64,000 bases of DNA, from positions 62,001-126,000 of the forward strand of contig NZ_AUGD01000012.1 in assembly GCF_000426845.1 (NCBI RefSeq), written 5' to 3'. This document shows positions 35,567 through 43,747 of the stretch, one piece after another; position 1 is the first letter of the stretch, and each line of letters starts with the position of its first letter. Position numbers and translations under genes: made by a program. This DNA is from Bradyrhizobium sp. in8p8 (GTDB taxonomy: Bacteria > Pseudomonadota > Alphaproteobacteria > Rhizobiales > Xanthobacteraceae). The notes under the pieces were generated by a model. It was not told where the DNA came from. It ran no database searches and saw only the letters and a list, made by a program, of their open reading frames with translations.

Positions 35567-35573
35567 GACGCAT

Positions 35574-35587
35574 CATGTTAACGGCCG
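35574..35587. promoter_or_regulatory. Short palindrome in the AraC/oxidoreductase promoter
   Basis: CATGACGCATCATG is a perfect 5-4-5 inverted repeat located 8 bases upstream of the AraC start codon. It might be an autoregulatory site, although AraC proteins more often use direct repeats. Confidence 0.25.
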
Positions 35588-35707
35588 GATCGCCGTCACG
35601 CCAGCATTCCCCTGGCGTCGATGGTCAATGCGTCTGATCGTTTTCGTCATTGCGGCGAGCCAGCTCCGCTTCATTCTCCGCCGCAGGATTCAGCCGAGAG
35701 AGACCAG

Positions 35708-36697
35708 ATGCGGGCGTTGATGAGCTGCGAACCGGGCGGACCCGAGGGCCTGCGGCTGCTCGATGTACCAGATCCGGTCCCCGGAGCCGGCCAAGTCCTC
35801 GTGGCGGTGAGGGCGTGCGGCGTGAACTACCCGGATGTACTCACCATTCAGGACCGCTACCAGGTCAAGACACCTCGCCCCTTCGCACCGGGCGGCGAAG
35901 TCGCTGGCCTCGTGTCAGCGGTGGGACCGGGCGTGACGGCGTTCAGCGTCGGGGATCGCGTTGCCGCCCGTACCGGGACAGGGGGCATGGCAGAGTTGGT
36001 CGCCGTTGCCGTCGACCGCTGCATTCCGATTCCGGACGGCATGTCCTTGGCCGACGGCGCGGTCATGCAATTCACATTCGAGACGGCCTACTATGCGCTT
36101 CATACCCGCGCCCGGCTTCAAGCAGGCGAGACGGTGCTTGTGCTCGGCGCCGGCGGAGGTGTCGGCATCGCTGCGGTTCAGGTTGCTCGCAATCTCGGAG
36201 CCCGCGTGGTCGCCGCAGCGTCGTCGGAAGAGAAGCTTGCCTTCGCCTGTCAGCACGGGGCTGCTGAGGGGGTATCCTATCCGGTGGAGATGCCAAAGCA
36301 ACGCAGCGAGGTTGCCTTACGTTTGAAGGCTGCAGTCGGTCCGAATGGTGCCGATGTGATCATCGATCCCGTTGGAGGCTGGCTCGCGGAGGCCGCTATC
36401 CGAAGTGTCGCAGAAGGCGGACGTTATCTCGTTCTTGGCTTCGCCGCCGGCATTCCGTCGTTGCCGCTCAACCTTCCGCTCCTGAAGAACTGCGACGTGC
36501 TGGGTATCAATTGGCGAACATTCACCCTGTCGGAAGATCCGCGGATCGTTGCCAACCGGCGTCAGCTCCAGGACTGGTATGAACAAGGCCTGTTATCGCC
36601 AGGAATTACGGCCGAGTTCTCGCTGCGGGAGGGCGGTGAGGCGATCCGGCGTCTTGCCTGCCGACAATCGGTCGGGAAGATTGTCGTAGTCATTTGA
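35708..36697 (+). CDS. NADPH:quinone oxidoreductase, zinc-independent MDR family
   Basis: A 329-residue medium-chain reductase. N-terminal GroES-like half (VRACGVNYPDVLTIQDRYQVK) and Rossmann half with GAGGGVGIAAVQVARNLGA near 148-166. The structural and catalytic zinc cysteines of true alcohol dehydrogenases are absent. The ATG at 35708 is preceded by GAGAGAGA and starts the family homology; a frame to 35621 exists without support. Quinone or enoyl substrates are typical. Divergent from the AraC gene. Confidence 0.9.
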   Translation: MRALMSCEPGGPEGLRLLDVPDPVPGAGQVLVAVRACGVNYPDVLTIQDRYQVKTPRPFAPGGEVAGLVSAVGPGVTAFSVGDRVAARTGTGGMAELVAVAVDRCIPIPDGMSLADGAVMQFTFETAYYALHTRARLQAGETVLVLGAGGGVGIAAVQVARNLGARVVAAASSEEKLAFACQHGAAEGVSYPVEMPKQRSEVALRLKAAVGPNGADVIIDPVGGWLAEAAIRSVAEGGRYLVLGFAAGIPSLPLNLPLLKNCDVLGINWRTFTLSEDPRIVANRRQLQDWYEQGLLSPGITAEFSLREGGEAIRRLACRQSVGKIVVVI

Positions 36698-36908
36698 GCG
36701 ATTGACAATTGCTCGACAGAAAAGCTCTCATGACATCTATGATGCCCTCTTCAGCAACGACCAGGTCCTTCTGAGGCGTTCCCGTACAGAAAGCCCCCAT
36801 CGAATCCGCCACGTAGTTGGTCCACCAATAGAAGGATCTCGGGAGGAACGTCTCAATGAGAAGCACGAACTTGGAATCTTGATTGGATTCGGCAGCGCAT
36901 CGCGCCAC
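36690..36908 (-). CDS. Possible small protein (72 aa), doubtful
   Basis: A frame beginning MARCAAESNQDSKFVLLIE overlaps the end of the oxidoreductase by 8 bases in convergent orientation. Third-position GC is only moderate. It resembles nothing I know. A hairpin (GAGCGATT/AATTGCTC, 36696-36714) at its 3' end would more naturally terminate the oxidoreductase. Listed only because the 241-base gap has no better candidate. Confidence 0.2.
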   Translation of the reverse strand: MARCAAESNQDSKFVLLIETFLPRSFYWWTNYVADSMGAFCTGTPQKDLVVAEEGIIDVMRAFLSSNCQSLK

Positions 36909-36938
36909 TGCCTGCTACGGACACCGCGGCCGGCAAGA

Positions 36939-37754
36939 TCAAGGGGTGCGTCGTGGTTGATGTGACGGCATCGAATCGCTTCTCGGGGCAGGGTGCGCCG
37001 CCGGCCTGTTGGAATAGCCGAGGGCTGCGCCGATGGCCCGGGCTGCCTCCATTACGTGGACCGAGTACTCCTTGATCTGCTTGCGCTTGATGCGGGTGTC
37101 GGGGCCGGATACGCCGATCGCCCCGACGAGTTCGCCGGAGCGGCCGAGGATGGCGCAAGCGCAGGCTGCGATGCCCTCGCGCCACTCGCCATGGAGGACG
37201 GAGGAGTAACCCTGCGTGCGCGCCAGCTCGATGTCCTCGCGCAGCTCCTCGATCGTCGTTCGCGTCGTTTCCGTATACCGCTTGAGATGCGGCCGGAAGC
37301 GTTCCAGATAGTCATCTGGCATATGGGCGAGCATCGCCTTCCCTGTCGCCATGGTGAACGCAGGTGCGCGCATGCCAACGCTCGTATGGGCGCGGATATG
37401 GTGAGCGCTCTCGATCTTGTCGACGTAGACGACGTCGGTATCTTCGAGCACGGACAGGTGGATGGTTTCGCCGGTGATCTCGGCAAGCTTCGTCATTGCC
37501 GGCCGCGCGATGTTGATGAGATCCATCCGGTGGATGACATGGCTGCCGAGCGCCCAGATCTTGGTCGTGAGCTCGTAGGTGCTGTGCGGGGGAATCTGGC
37601 GCACATAGCCCTGGGACTGCAAAGTCATCAGGAGCCGATGCACGTTGCTCTTGGTGAGCTTCAGCTCGCTCGCGAGGTCCGTCACCCCGCGGGGCTGCTC
37701 GCTCAGAGCAAGTGCTTCCAGGAGACGCAGCCCCTTGGTGAAAGCCTTATCCAT
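36939..37754 (-). CDS. IclR-family transcriptional regulator
   Basis: A 271-residue regulator: winged helix KAFTKGLRLLEALALSEQPRG, then LKLTKSNVHRLLMTL as recognition helix; the ligand domain has PAFTMATGKAMLAHM and the conserved GVSGPDTRIK end. The ATG at 37754 was chosen over a TTG at 37760. It follows the Pot-type transporter operon in the same direction, separated by a strong terminator. It is the best candidate for the protein that binds the mirrored palindromes at 41953 and 42148. Confidence 0.9.
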   Translation of the reverse strand: MDKAFTKGLRLLEALALSEQPRGVTDLASELKLTKSNVHRLLMTLQSQGYVRQIPPHSTYELTTKIWALGSHVIHRMDLINIARPAMTKLAEITGETIHLSVLEDTDVVYVDKIESAHHIRAHTSVGMRAPAFTMATGKAMLAHMPDDYLERFRPHLKRYTETTRTTIEELREDIELARTQGYSSVLHGEWREGIAACACAILGRSGELVGAIGVSGPDTRIKRKQIKEYSVHVMEAARAIGAALGYSNRPAAHPAPRSDSMPSHQPRRTP

Positions 37755-37826
37755 CCACAAGCCAAAATAGAATGATCTTTCACCGCGTCTAGCATGGTCG
37801 CGCGATCCGCAACAGCCCGCGTGTGG

Positions 37827-37860
37827 GATCGGCCCCGATCCTCCTGGATCGGGGCCGATC
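37827..37860 (-). terminator. Strong terminator hairpin of the Pot-type operon
   Basis: GATCGGCCCCGATC and GATCGGGGCCGATC form a perfect 14-bp stem, extended by one inner C-G pair around TCCT. It starts 8 bases beyond the stop of the binding-protein gene and separates that operon from the IclR gene. No T run follows. Confidence 0.7.
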
Positions 37861-37867
37861 AGCCTGC

Positions 37868-38962
37868 CTATTGCGCCAGCAAGGCGTTCAGTTTCTCCTG
37901 GCCGTACTCTTCATTGGTGGAGTTTCCGGCCGGCGAGGGTGCGCCCCAATAGTCCGGGCTCCATTCGATTGCCTTCGAGACGTTGTCCGGATTGTTGGCC
38001 CAGTAGCGGGCGAGCTTCTTGTCCGTCGCTGCCTCGAACACGACCTGGGAGGGAAGCGCGACCGGGAAGGTCGAGGTGAGCTGCGCTGCGCGCTTGGGAT
38101 CGAGCCGCCAGGAAAGCAGTTTCAGCGCGTTATCGTAGTTCGGCGCTCCCTTGGGGATCGAGAAGAAATCGTAGTAGACGAAGCCCTGGTTGAAGGTCAG
38201 CTCGATCGGGGCGCCCTCCAGGGCGAGCTTGCTCATCGAGCCGGTGTAGGCCATGCACATGTCGGCCTCGCCGTCGAGCAGGAGCTGCGGCGGCTGTGCG
38301 GATGTGGTCCACCATTTGGCGATGTGTGGCTTGATTTCCTTGACCTTCTTCAGCGCCCGCTCCATGTCGATCGGGTAGAGCTTGCTCTTCTCCACGCCGT
38401 CGGCCATCAGCGCCGCTTCGAATACGAAACGCGGCCAGGCGGGCATGCAGCGCCGTCCGGGAAATTTCTTCACGTCCCAGAAGTCGGCCCACGTGGTCGG
38501 TACGTTTGCCCCCTTGTACTTGTCCTTGTTGTAGACGAGGCCGACGCCGATCACCTGCAGTGCCACGCCCTTCTTGCGCTTCAGATTGTCCGGCATCGCC
38601 GCCAGCGTCTGTTTCGCCGCGTCGGACAGCTTGGAATAGTCGATATCGGCCAGGCAGCAGTCGCCGAGCAACTTCGTCTCCTGGTCGAAGATGAACGTCA
38701 GGTCCCATTGCGCCTTGCCGGCTTCGGCCTGAGCCTTGATGCGCGGGCCGCTGCGGGCCTCCTGGACGGTGACCACCTTGATGCCGGTCTCCTTCTCGAA
38801 CGGATCGTACATGACCTTACGCAATGCATCGCCATATCCGCCGCCCGGATCCTGCATGATCACGACGTTGCTCTGCGCTTGAGCCAGGCCCGTCCCCATC
38901 GCGATGAACAGGGCCGAAGCCAATACGGAAGCCGACAATCGCCAGCGTTTCATTCCCAGCAT
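37868..38962 (-). CDS. ABC substrate-binding protein, PotD/PotF-like (SBP family 1/8)
   Basis: A 364-residue periplasmic protein with signal peptide to about residue 30 (MGTGLAQAQ). The mature part begins VVIMQDPGGGYGDALRKVMY and contains FEKETGIKV, DLTFIFDQET and DMCMAYTGS, the pattern of binding proteins for polyamines and related small cations or opines. The ATG at 38962 has GGAGGAAAG upstream. Last gene of the transporter operon. The ligand is unknown; the acidic residues that clamp polyamines cannot be placed with confidence. Confidence 0.9.
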   Translation of the reverse strand: MLGMKRWRLSASVLASALFIAMGTGLAQAQSNVVIMQDPGGGYGDALRKVMYDPFEKETGIKVVTVQEARSGPRIKAQAEAGKAQWDLTFIFDQETKLLGDCCLADIDYSKLSDAAKQTLAAMPDNLKRKKGVALQVIGVGLVYNKDKYKGANVPTTWADFWDVKKFPGRRCMPAWPRFVFEAALMADGVEKSKLYPIDMERALKKVKEIKPHIAKWWTTSAQPPQLLLDGEADMCMAYTGSMSKLALEGAPIELTFNQGFVYYDFFSIPKGAPNYDNALKLLSWRLDPKRAAQLTSTFPVALPSQVVFEAATDKKLARYWANNPDNVSKAIEWSPDYWGAPSPAGNSTNEEYGQEKLNALLAQ

Positions 38963-38994
38963 TTTCTCTTTCCTCCAGTTGAAGTTGATCTGTG

Positions 38995-40785
38995 TCACGT
39001 CGCCTTCCGCGACGTGGCGAGAACGGGTCGCGCAAGGACGAGCCCCGCGACCACCAGCAGCACCTCCAGCGTCGAGACCACGGCCAGCACCGGATTGAGC
39101 CGATAGTTGATGTCGCCCCACAGCATGAGTGGGAGCGTCTTCAGCTCCGCGCTCGACAGGAACAGCGTCAGCACCAGTTCGTCGAACGAGTGCAGGAAGG
39201 CGAAGAATGTCGCTGCAGCCAAGCCCGGCATGATGGCAGGCAGCGTCACCAGGCGGAATACCGTCAGGGACGATGCGCCATGGACGGCGGCGGCCTGTTC
39301 GAGCCTGGTATCGACGCCTTGAAGCGATGCGGACAGGATCACCACGACAAGGGGAAGGCCGCCGATCGCATGCGCCGCGGCAAGGCCGAAGACGGAGCCG
39401 ACCAGATCGAAACGCAGGAACAGGCTGTACAGCGACAGGCCGAGCACGACGGGAGGGACGATGATCGGACTTACGAGAAGCAGCATGATGGCGGATTTGC
39501 CGCGAATGCTGCTTCTGACGATGCCGAGGGCGGCCGAGGCGCCCAGCACGATCGCGATGCCGGCTGACATCGCCGCGACGACCAAGGATGTCCAGAATGC
39601 CCGCATCCAGTTCGAGTCGGAGAAGAACTGCTCGTACCAGCGGAATGAGAAGCCCGGCGGCGGGAACGTCAGATAGCTTGCGCTGCTGAAGGAAATGATC
39701 ATCACCACGATGATCGGCAGGATGAGAATGGCAATGACCAATCCGCCCACGAGACGAACGGTCCAAGTTCCGAAGCTCGCCGGCAGCCGCCCGAAAAGCC
39801 TCAGAAGCGGCCAGCCGACAAAGTCGGCAGCTGTGGCGCTGAGGCTGCGGCGGCCGACATCGGCTGCGGGGCGGTCAGTGGTTCTTGGTGTTGCCTCGGT
39901 CAGCTTGCGGCCACCCCATATGAACTCGAAACCGAGGAAGCGTCCCGCCACCGCGACGACCGCCAGCGTGATCGTCAGCAGCACCACGCCCAATGCCTGC
40001 AGGAATCCTTCCGATGTGACCGAGTCTGCCTGCTGGGTGATATGCATGGCGAACATCTGGTCACCGGGTCCCCCGAGCAGCGTAGGGGTTATGAAGAAGC
40101 CGATCGCCGCGACGAAGACCAGCAGGAAGCCGGCGCCCATGCCGGGTAAGGTCAGCGGCAGCAACACGCGCCAGAACGCCGCAATGGGCCCGGCGCCGCT
40201 GGCCAGCGCCGCGCGGGTCAGGCTTTGATCAAGGCGCGCCACGCTGGAATAGATCGTCAGCACCATCAGCGGCAGCAGCACGGCGGTCATGCCGAGAAGC
40301 ACGGTGCCGCGATTGAAGAGCAGCTGCACGGGCTCGCTCAATATGCCGATTGAAACCAGCAGCTTGTTGACCGGCCCGTTGCGGCCGAGCAGGACCATCC
40401 AGGCGTAGGTCCGGATCAGGATGGCGATGAAATAGGGCAGCACGATCGCAGTCGCGATCAGGACCTGGGCAATGCCGCGACTGCGGTGAATGAGCAGCGC
40501 AGTCGGATATCCGAACAGCAGGCACAGCCCTGCGACGGTGACCGAGATCTGCATCGTGCGGACGAGCGAATCCCAATAGAGCGGGATCGCGAACACCCGC
40601 TCGAAGTAGGACGACCACGACGGCCCGCTCACGCTGATACGGATGAGATCGATCAGCGGCAGGAGATAGATGAAAGCCAGAAACGCGAGCGCGGGCAGGA
40701 GCAGCAGCGCCGGATCCTTCAACCTCCTGACGAGATCGAGATTCCCAGGGCGCCCCGTCAGGGCGGCGAGCGATGCCGAGGTCAT
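38995..40785 (-). CDS. Double-length ABC permease (PotB-PotC fusion)
   Basis: A 596-residue protein with two complete permease modules. The first half (about 20-300) has a PotB-like loop TRAALASGAGPIAAFWRVLLPL; the second (about 340-590) has a PotC-like loop LEQAAAVHGASSLTVFRLVTLP, both being the EAA-type ATPase-coupling motif. Roughly 12 membrane segments are expected, with a charged linker between (EATPRTTDRPAADVGRRSL). Its ATG overlaps the ATPase stop by four bases. Fused permeases of this kind resemble iron transporters such as FbpB in layout, although the halves look like spermidine/putrescine permeases. Confidence 0.9.
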   Translation of the reverse strand: MTSASLAALTGRPGNLDLVRRLKDPALLLLPALAFLAFIYLLPLIDLIRISVSGPSWSSYFERVFAIPLYWDSLVRTMQISVTVAGLCLLFGYPTALLIHRSRGIAQVLIATAIVLPYFIAILIRTYAWMVLLGRNGPVNKLLVSIGILSEPVQLLFNRGTVLLGMTAVLLPLMVLTIYSSVARLDQSLTRAALASGAGPIAAFWRVLLPLTLPGMGAGFLLVFVAAIGFFITPTLLGGPGDQMFAMHITQQADSVTSEGFLQALGVVLLTITLAVVAVAGRFLGFEFIWGGRKLTEATPRTTDRPAADVGRRSLSATAADFVGWPLLRLFGRLPASFGTWTVRLVGGLVIAILILPIIVVMIISFSSASYLTFPPPGFSFRWYEQFFSDSNWMRAFWTSLVVAAMSAGIAIVLGASAALGIVRSSIRGKSAIMLLLVSPIIVPPVVLGLSLYSLFLRFDLVGSVFGLAAAHAIGGLPLVVVILSASLQGVDTRLEQAAAVHGASSLTVFRLVTLPAIMPGLAAATFFAFLHSFDELVLTLFLSSAELKTLPLMLWGDINYRLNPVLAVVSTLEVLLVVAGLVLARPVLATSRKAT

Positions 40786-41936
40786 GCGAGCACCCAACAG
40801 TCCGCGGCGCCCCAGCTCACATGCAGACGATCCCCAACGGCCGGCAGGGGCCGGTCGGCCATGTCGGTGCACCGGATCAGGAGCGGATCTCCCCCATCCA
40901 TTTGCGCCTCGATCCGCAGGATCTCGCCGAGGAAGATCGCAGACGTGACGCTGACGGGCGTGGAATTCGCAGCCGGCTCGTTCGACACGGCGATGCGTTC
41001 CGGACGCACGAGCACAGTTGCGCGCCCGACGTCGATCGTATCCCGGCTTTCGGCGCTGAACACGTATCCTGCACGGTTCTTCATCGTCAGTGTCGATCCG
41101 CGCTTCTGCAGAATTTCTGCCTCGATCAGATTGCTCTCGCCGACGAACGAGGCGACGAAGCGATCGGTCGGATGCCGGTAGATGTCCAGCGGTCGGCCGA
41201 TTTGAACGATCTTGCCGGCGTTGAGCACCGCGATGCGGTCGCTCATCGTCAGGGCTTCGCCCTGGTCGTGAGTCACGAACAGGATCGTACTGCCGATGGT
41301 CTGGTGAAGGTCGCGGATCTCGATCTGGATCTGCTCGCGCAACCGCCGGTCCAGGGCGCTGAGGGGTTCGTCCATCAGCACGACCTTGGGCCTCCTGACG
41401 ATGGCCCGGGCGATCGCGACGCGCTGCTGCTGTCCGCCCGACATCTGGGAGGGAGATTTCGCCGCATGCTCCGTCAGCCGCATGATCTCCAGCGTTTCGG
41501 CGACACGGCGCTCTGCAGTTGCCCGGTCGACACCAGCCATGCGAAGCGGAAACGCGACGTTCTGGCTGACCGTCATGTTCGGAAACAGCGCGTAGCTCTG
41601 GAAAACCATGCCGAAGCCGCGCTTGTGCGTGGGTACGTTGTGGACCGGCTTGCCGTCGACGAGAATCTCGCCGCTGTCGAGGCTCTGGAATCCGGCCACG
41701 AGGTTGAGCAGCGTCGTCTTGCCGCTGCCGGATGGTCCAAGGAGCGTGATGAACTCGCCCGGCTCGATATCGATGCTGATCCGGTCGACGGCATGGAAGC
41801 TGCCGTAGGTTTTCACCGCCTCGCGGACGGAAATGCTCGATCCGATCGCGTCGCGGTCCCGGAGGCGGCCGGTCGGCAATGTCCGAACGTTCGCATCGCC
41901 GGAGCGCATCGCGCGCTGAGCCGCAGGCTCACCCAT
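40782..41936 (-). CDS. ABC transporter ATPase, PotA-like
   Basis: A 384-residue nucleotide-binding protein. Walker A GPSGSGKTT (about 67-75), signature MSGGQQQRVAIARAI, Walker B VVLMDEPLSALDRRL, switch histidine in FVTHDQGEA, and a C-terminal TOBE domain. The ATG at 41936 is preceded by GGGAGGAAAGA; a frame to 42035 would run through the operator. First gene of the leftward operon; operator 41953-41969 lies just upstream. Confidence 0.93.
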   Translation of the reverse strand: MGEPAAQRAMRSGDANVRTLPTGRLRDRDAIGSSISVREAVKTYGSFHAVDRISIDIEPGEFITLLGPSGSGKTTLLNLVAGFQSLDSGEILVDGKPVHNVPTHKRGFGMVFQSYALFPNMTVSQNVAFPLRMAGVDRATAERRVAETLEIMRLTEHAAKSPSQMSGGQQQRVAIARAIVRRPKVVLMDEPLSALDRRLREQIQIEIRDLHQTIGSTILFVTHDQGEALTMSDRIAVLNAGKIVQIGRPLDIYRHPTDRFVASFVGESNLIEAEILQKRGSTLTMKNRAGYVFSAESRDTIDVGRATVLVRPERIAVSNEPAANSTPVSVTSAIFLGEILRIEAQMDGGDPLLIRCTDMADRPLPAVGDRLHVSWGAADCWVLA

Positions 41937-41952
41937 TCTTTCCTCCCGACAT

Positions 41953-41969
41953 GTTCTATATTGTAGAAC
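41953..41969. promoter_or_regulatory. 17-bp palindromic operator, site 1
   Basis: GTTCTATATTGTAGAAC, a 6-5-6 inverted repeat, lies 16 bases upstream of the ATPase start codon. Its reverse complement occurs exactly at 42148-42164 in front of the divergent operon, and the flank GGAAT-N-GC is shared too. Confidence 0.75.
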
Positions 41970-41980
41970 GCTATTCCAAT

Positions 41981-42010
41981 TATTCTTGGCGTAGCGCATC
42001 GTCTTGTCAA
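41981..42010 (-). promoter_or_regulatory. Promoter of the Pot-type operon
   Basis: Read leftward: TTGACA (42010-42005), 17 bases, AAGAAT (41987-41982), a good sigma-70 pattern. The predicted start near 41975 is just upstream of operator site 1, so a bound repressor would block transcription. Confidence 0.6.
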
Positions 42011-42104
42011 GTCGAGCCGCCCGATCGCGGCGCAATCATGCGCTGCTGCGGTCGGCTGCGCACGGGAAAGTCCTGCAAATCAAGGCTCCGGCGGCGAAGT
42101 CAGA

Positions 42105-42134
42105 TTGACAGCATCGTCGAAATCCGCCTAGATT
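42105..42134 (+). promoter_or_regulatory. Promoter of the CoA-transferase/molybdoenzyme operon
   Basis: TTGACA (42105-42110), 18 bases, TAGATT (42129-42134). The predicted start near 42141 is followed at once by operator site 2 (42148-42164), the mirror image of the leftward promoter. Confidence 0.65.
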
Positions 42135-42147
42135 AATTTGGAATTGC

Positions 42148-42164
42148 GTTCTACAATATAGAAC
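42148..42164. promoter_or_regulatory. 17-bp palindromic operator, site 2
   Basis: GTTCTACAATATAGAAC, the exact reverse complement of site 1. It lies between the predicted transcription start and the GGGAGG ribosome binding site of the first gene. The 6-5-6 geometry is as in the palindromes at 19956-19988. Confidence 0.75.
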
Positions 42165-42176
42165 AAGACGGGGAGG

Positions 42177-42989
42177 ATGATGGTGTTGAGCGAGCCTCGC
42201 GCAATGGCGAAGCACATCGAGCCGGGCATGCGCGTGGCGCTGCCGGTCGACTACGCCGGCGTCTCCATGGCCATGACGCGGCCAATGATCGAGCATGGTG
42301 CGGGTGATCTCGATCTCGTCTGCGTGCCAACCGGCGGATTGCAGGTCGACCAGCTTATCGGTGCGGGTCTCGTCCGGACGGTGGAGACCAGCGCCGTCTC
42401 GCTGGGTGAAGCGGGTGGAGCGCCCCGGTTCAATGCTGCGGTCAAGGATGGCGCGGTTCGACTGAAGGACGCGACGTGCCCCGCCATCCATGCGGGCCTG
42501 GTGGCGGCGCAGAAGGGCAGTCCCTTCATGCCGCTCCGAGGGCTGATTGGAACGGATCTGCTCCGCCATCGTGACGATTGGCGCGTGGTCGACAATCCCC
42601 TGGCGGACGGCGGCGATCCGATCGTGCTGATTCCCGCGATCAAGCCCGATGTCACGATCTTCCACGTTCCCATGGCTGATCGTTTCGGCAATGTCTGGAT
42701 CGGGCGGCGCCGCGAGCTCGCCGCCATGGCCTATGCTTCGCGAACCGTTCTCGTCACGGTAGAGCGCATCGTCGAAGAAAACCTGCTCGCCGACGAGATG
42801 AGCGCTGCCGGTGTGTTGCCGGCACTCTACGTCACGGCAGTCGCGCGCGCACCGAAGGGCGCGTGGCCGTACGGTCTTTGGGGCGAGTATCCGGCCGACA
42901 GCGCCGAGATCGCACGCTATGCGAAGGCCGCGCGAACGGCTGAAGGCTTCTCCGCCTATATGGCGCAGGCGCAGATGGAGCCGGCGTGA
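42177..42989 (+). CDS. CoA-transferase subunit A (glutaconate CoA-transferase/IpdA-like)
   Basis: A 270-residue class I CoA-transferase alpha subunit. It shows the GctA-type pattern: MTRPMIEHGAGDLDLVCVPTGG near 32-53, PFMPLRGLIGTDLL near 117-130, and IVLIPAIKPDVTIFHVPMAD followed by the Gly-Asn pair in RFGNVWIG. The start is uncertain because GGGAGG touches the first ATG; 42180 (ATG) or 42183 (GTG) would be better spaced. It overlaps the beta subunit by one base. Expected to act in the cytoplasm on a carboxylic acid or, as in IpdAB, to open a ring by hydrolysis. Confidence 0.88.
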   Translation: MMVLSEPRAMAKHIEPGMRVALPVDYAGVSMAMTRPMIEHGAGDLDLVCVPTGGLQVDQLIGAGLVRTVETSAVSLGEAGGAPRFNAAVKDGAVRLKDATCPAIHAGLVAAQKGSPFMPLRGLIGTDLLRHRDDWRVVDNPLADGGDPIVLIPAIKPDVTIFHVPMADRFGNVWIGRRRELAAMAYASRTVLVTVERIVEENLLADEMSAAGVLPALYVTAVARAPKGAWPYGLWGEYPADSAEIARYAKAARTAEGFSAYMAQAQMEPA

Positions 42990-43747
42990 TGGCGGACGTT
43001 CTCCCTCGCGAAGTGCTGATTTGCACGATCGCGCGGCTGCTCGATGGGGTCAGGCATGTCGCTGTAGGCGCCTCCTCTCCGATTCCTGCCGCGGGTGCGA
43101 TGCTTCTGCGCGCACTGAAGGAAGCGGGCGGCGCCGTCGGTCCACGCATCTCCATTCTCGGTTCTGTCGAGCATAATTTCTTTACCAACGGTTCGGCCGA
43201 GCTGTTCGATTGTGCAGGTCAAGGACGGATCGACGCGTTCTTCCTCGGTGGTGGCCAGATCGACGGCTTCGGCAATGTGAACCTCGTCGGCGCCGGTGAT
43301 TATCCGCGCTCCAGCGTGCGCTGGCCCGGCTCGTTCGGGTCGGCCTATCTCTACTTTGTCGTGCCGCGGGTCATCCTCTTCCGCGAGGAGCATACGCCGC
43401 GCGTCTTCGTCGAACATGTGGACTTCATCAGTGCCCCCGGCGTCAGCGCAGAGGGAGTCTTTCGGAGCGGCGGTCCCGTTGCTCTCCTGACGGGCAAGGG
43501 TCTCTTTCGGTTCGACAAGACACGGCCGGGATTCGAACTCGAGAGCGTTCACCCCGGGCATGATCTTGCCGAGATCAAGCAGGCGACCGGCTTTCAGTTT
43601 AAACATGACGCCGAGCCGCGGCAGACCCCGCTGCCGGACGGGTCGACGCTGGAGTTGCTCCGCGGCCGCGTGTTCGACGAACTCGCCGAGACCTATCCCG
43701 AATTCGCCGCGCAAATCCGGCGCGATCTGGTGGCGGTCGACGCATGA
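42989..43747 (+). CDS. CoA-transferase subunit B (glutaconate CoA-transferase/IpdB-like)
   Basis: A 252-residue beta subunit of the same enzyme (VGASSPIPAAGAMLLRAL, FFLGGGQIDGFGNVNLVG). In GctB a glutamate forms the CoA thioester; the usual E-S/N-G motif is not obvious here, the nearest candidate being E61 in GSVEHNFF. IpdAB-type proteins lack that residue and act as hydrolases, so the reaction is open. TGATG coupling to subunit A and ATGA coupling to the molybdoenzyme show tight cotranslation. Confidence 0.87.
   Translation: MADVLPREVLICTIARLLDGVRHVAVGASSPIPAAGAMLLRALKEAGGAVGPRISILGSVEHNFFTNGSAELFDCAGQGRIDAFFLGGGQIDGFGNVNLVGAGDYPRSSVRWPGSFGSAYLYFVVPRVILFREEHTPRVFVEHVDFISAPGVSAEGVFRSGGPVALLTGKGLFRFDKTRPGFELESVHPGHDLAEIKQATGFQFKHDAEPRQTPLPDGSTLELLRGRVFDELAETYPEFAAQIRRDLVAVDA

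Noticed and set aside
37868..39766. 632-codon version of the Pot-type binding protein
   Set aside because: The extension runs antisense-free but out of frame through the permease; the signal peptide and Shine-Dalgarno define the start at 38962.
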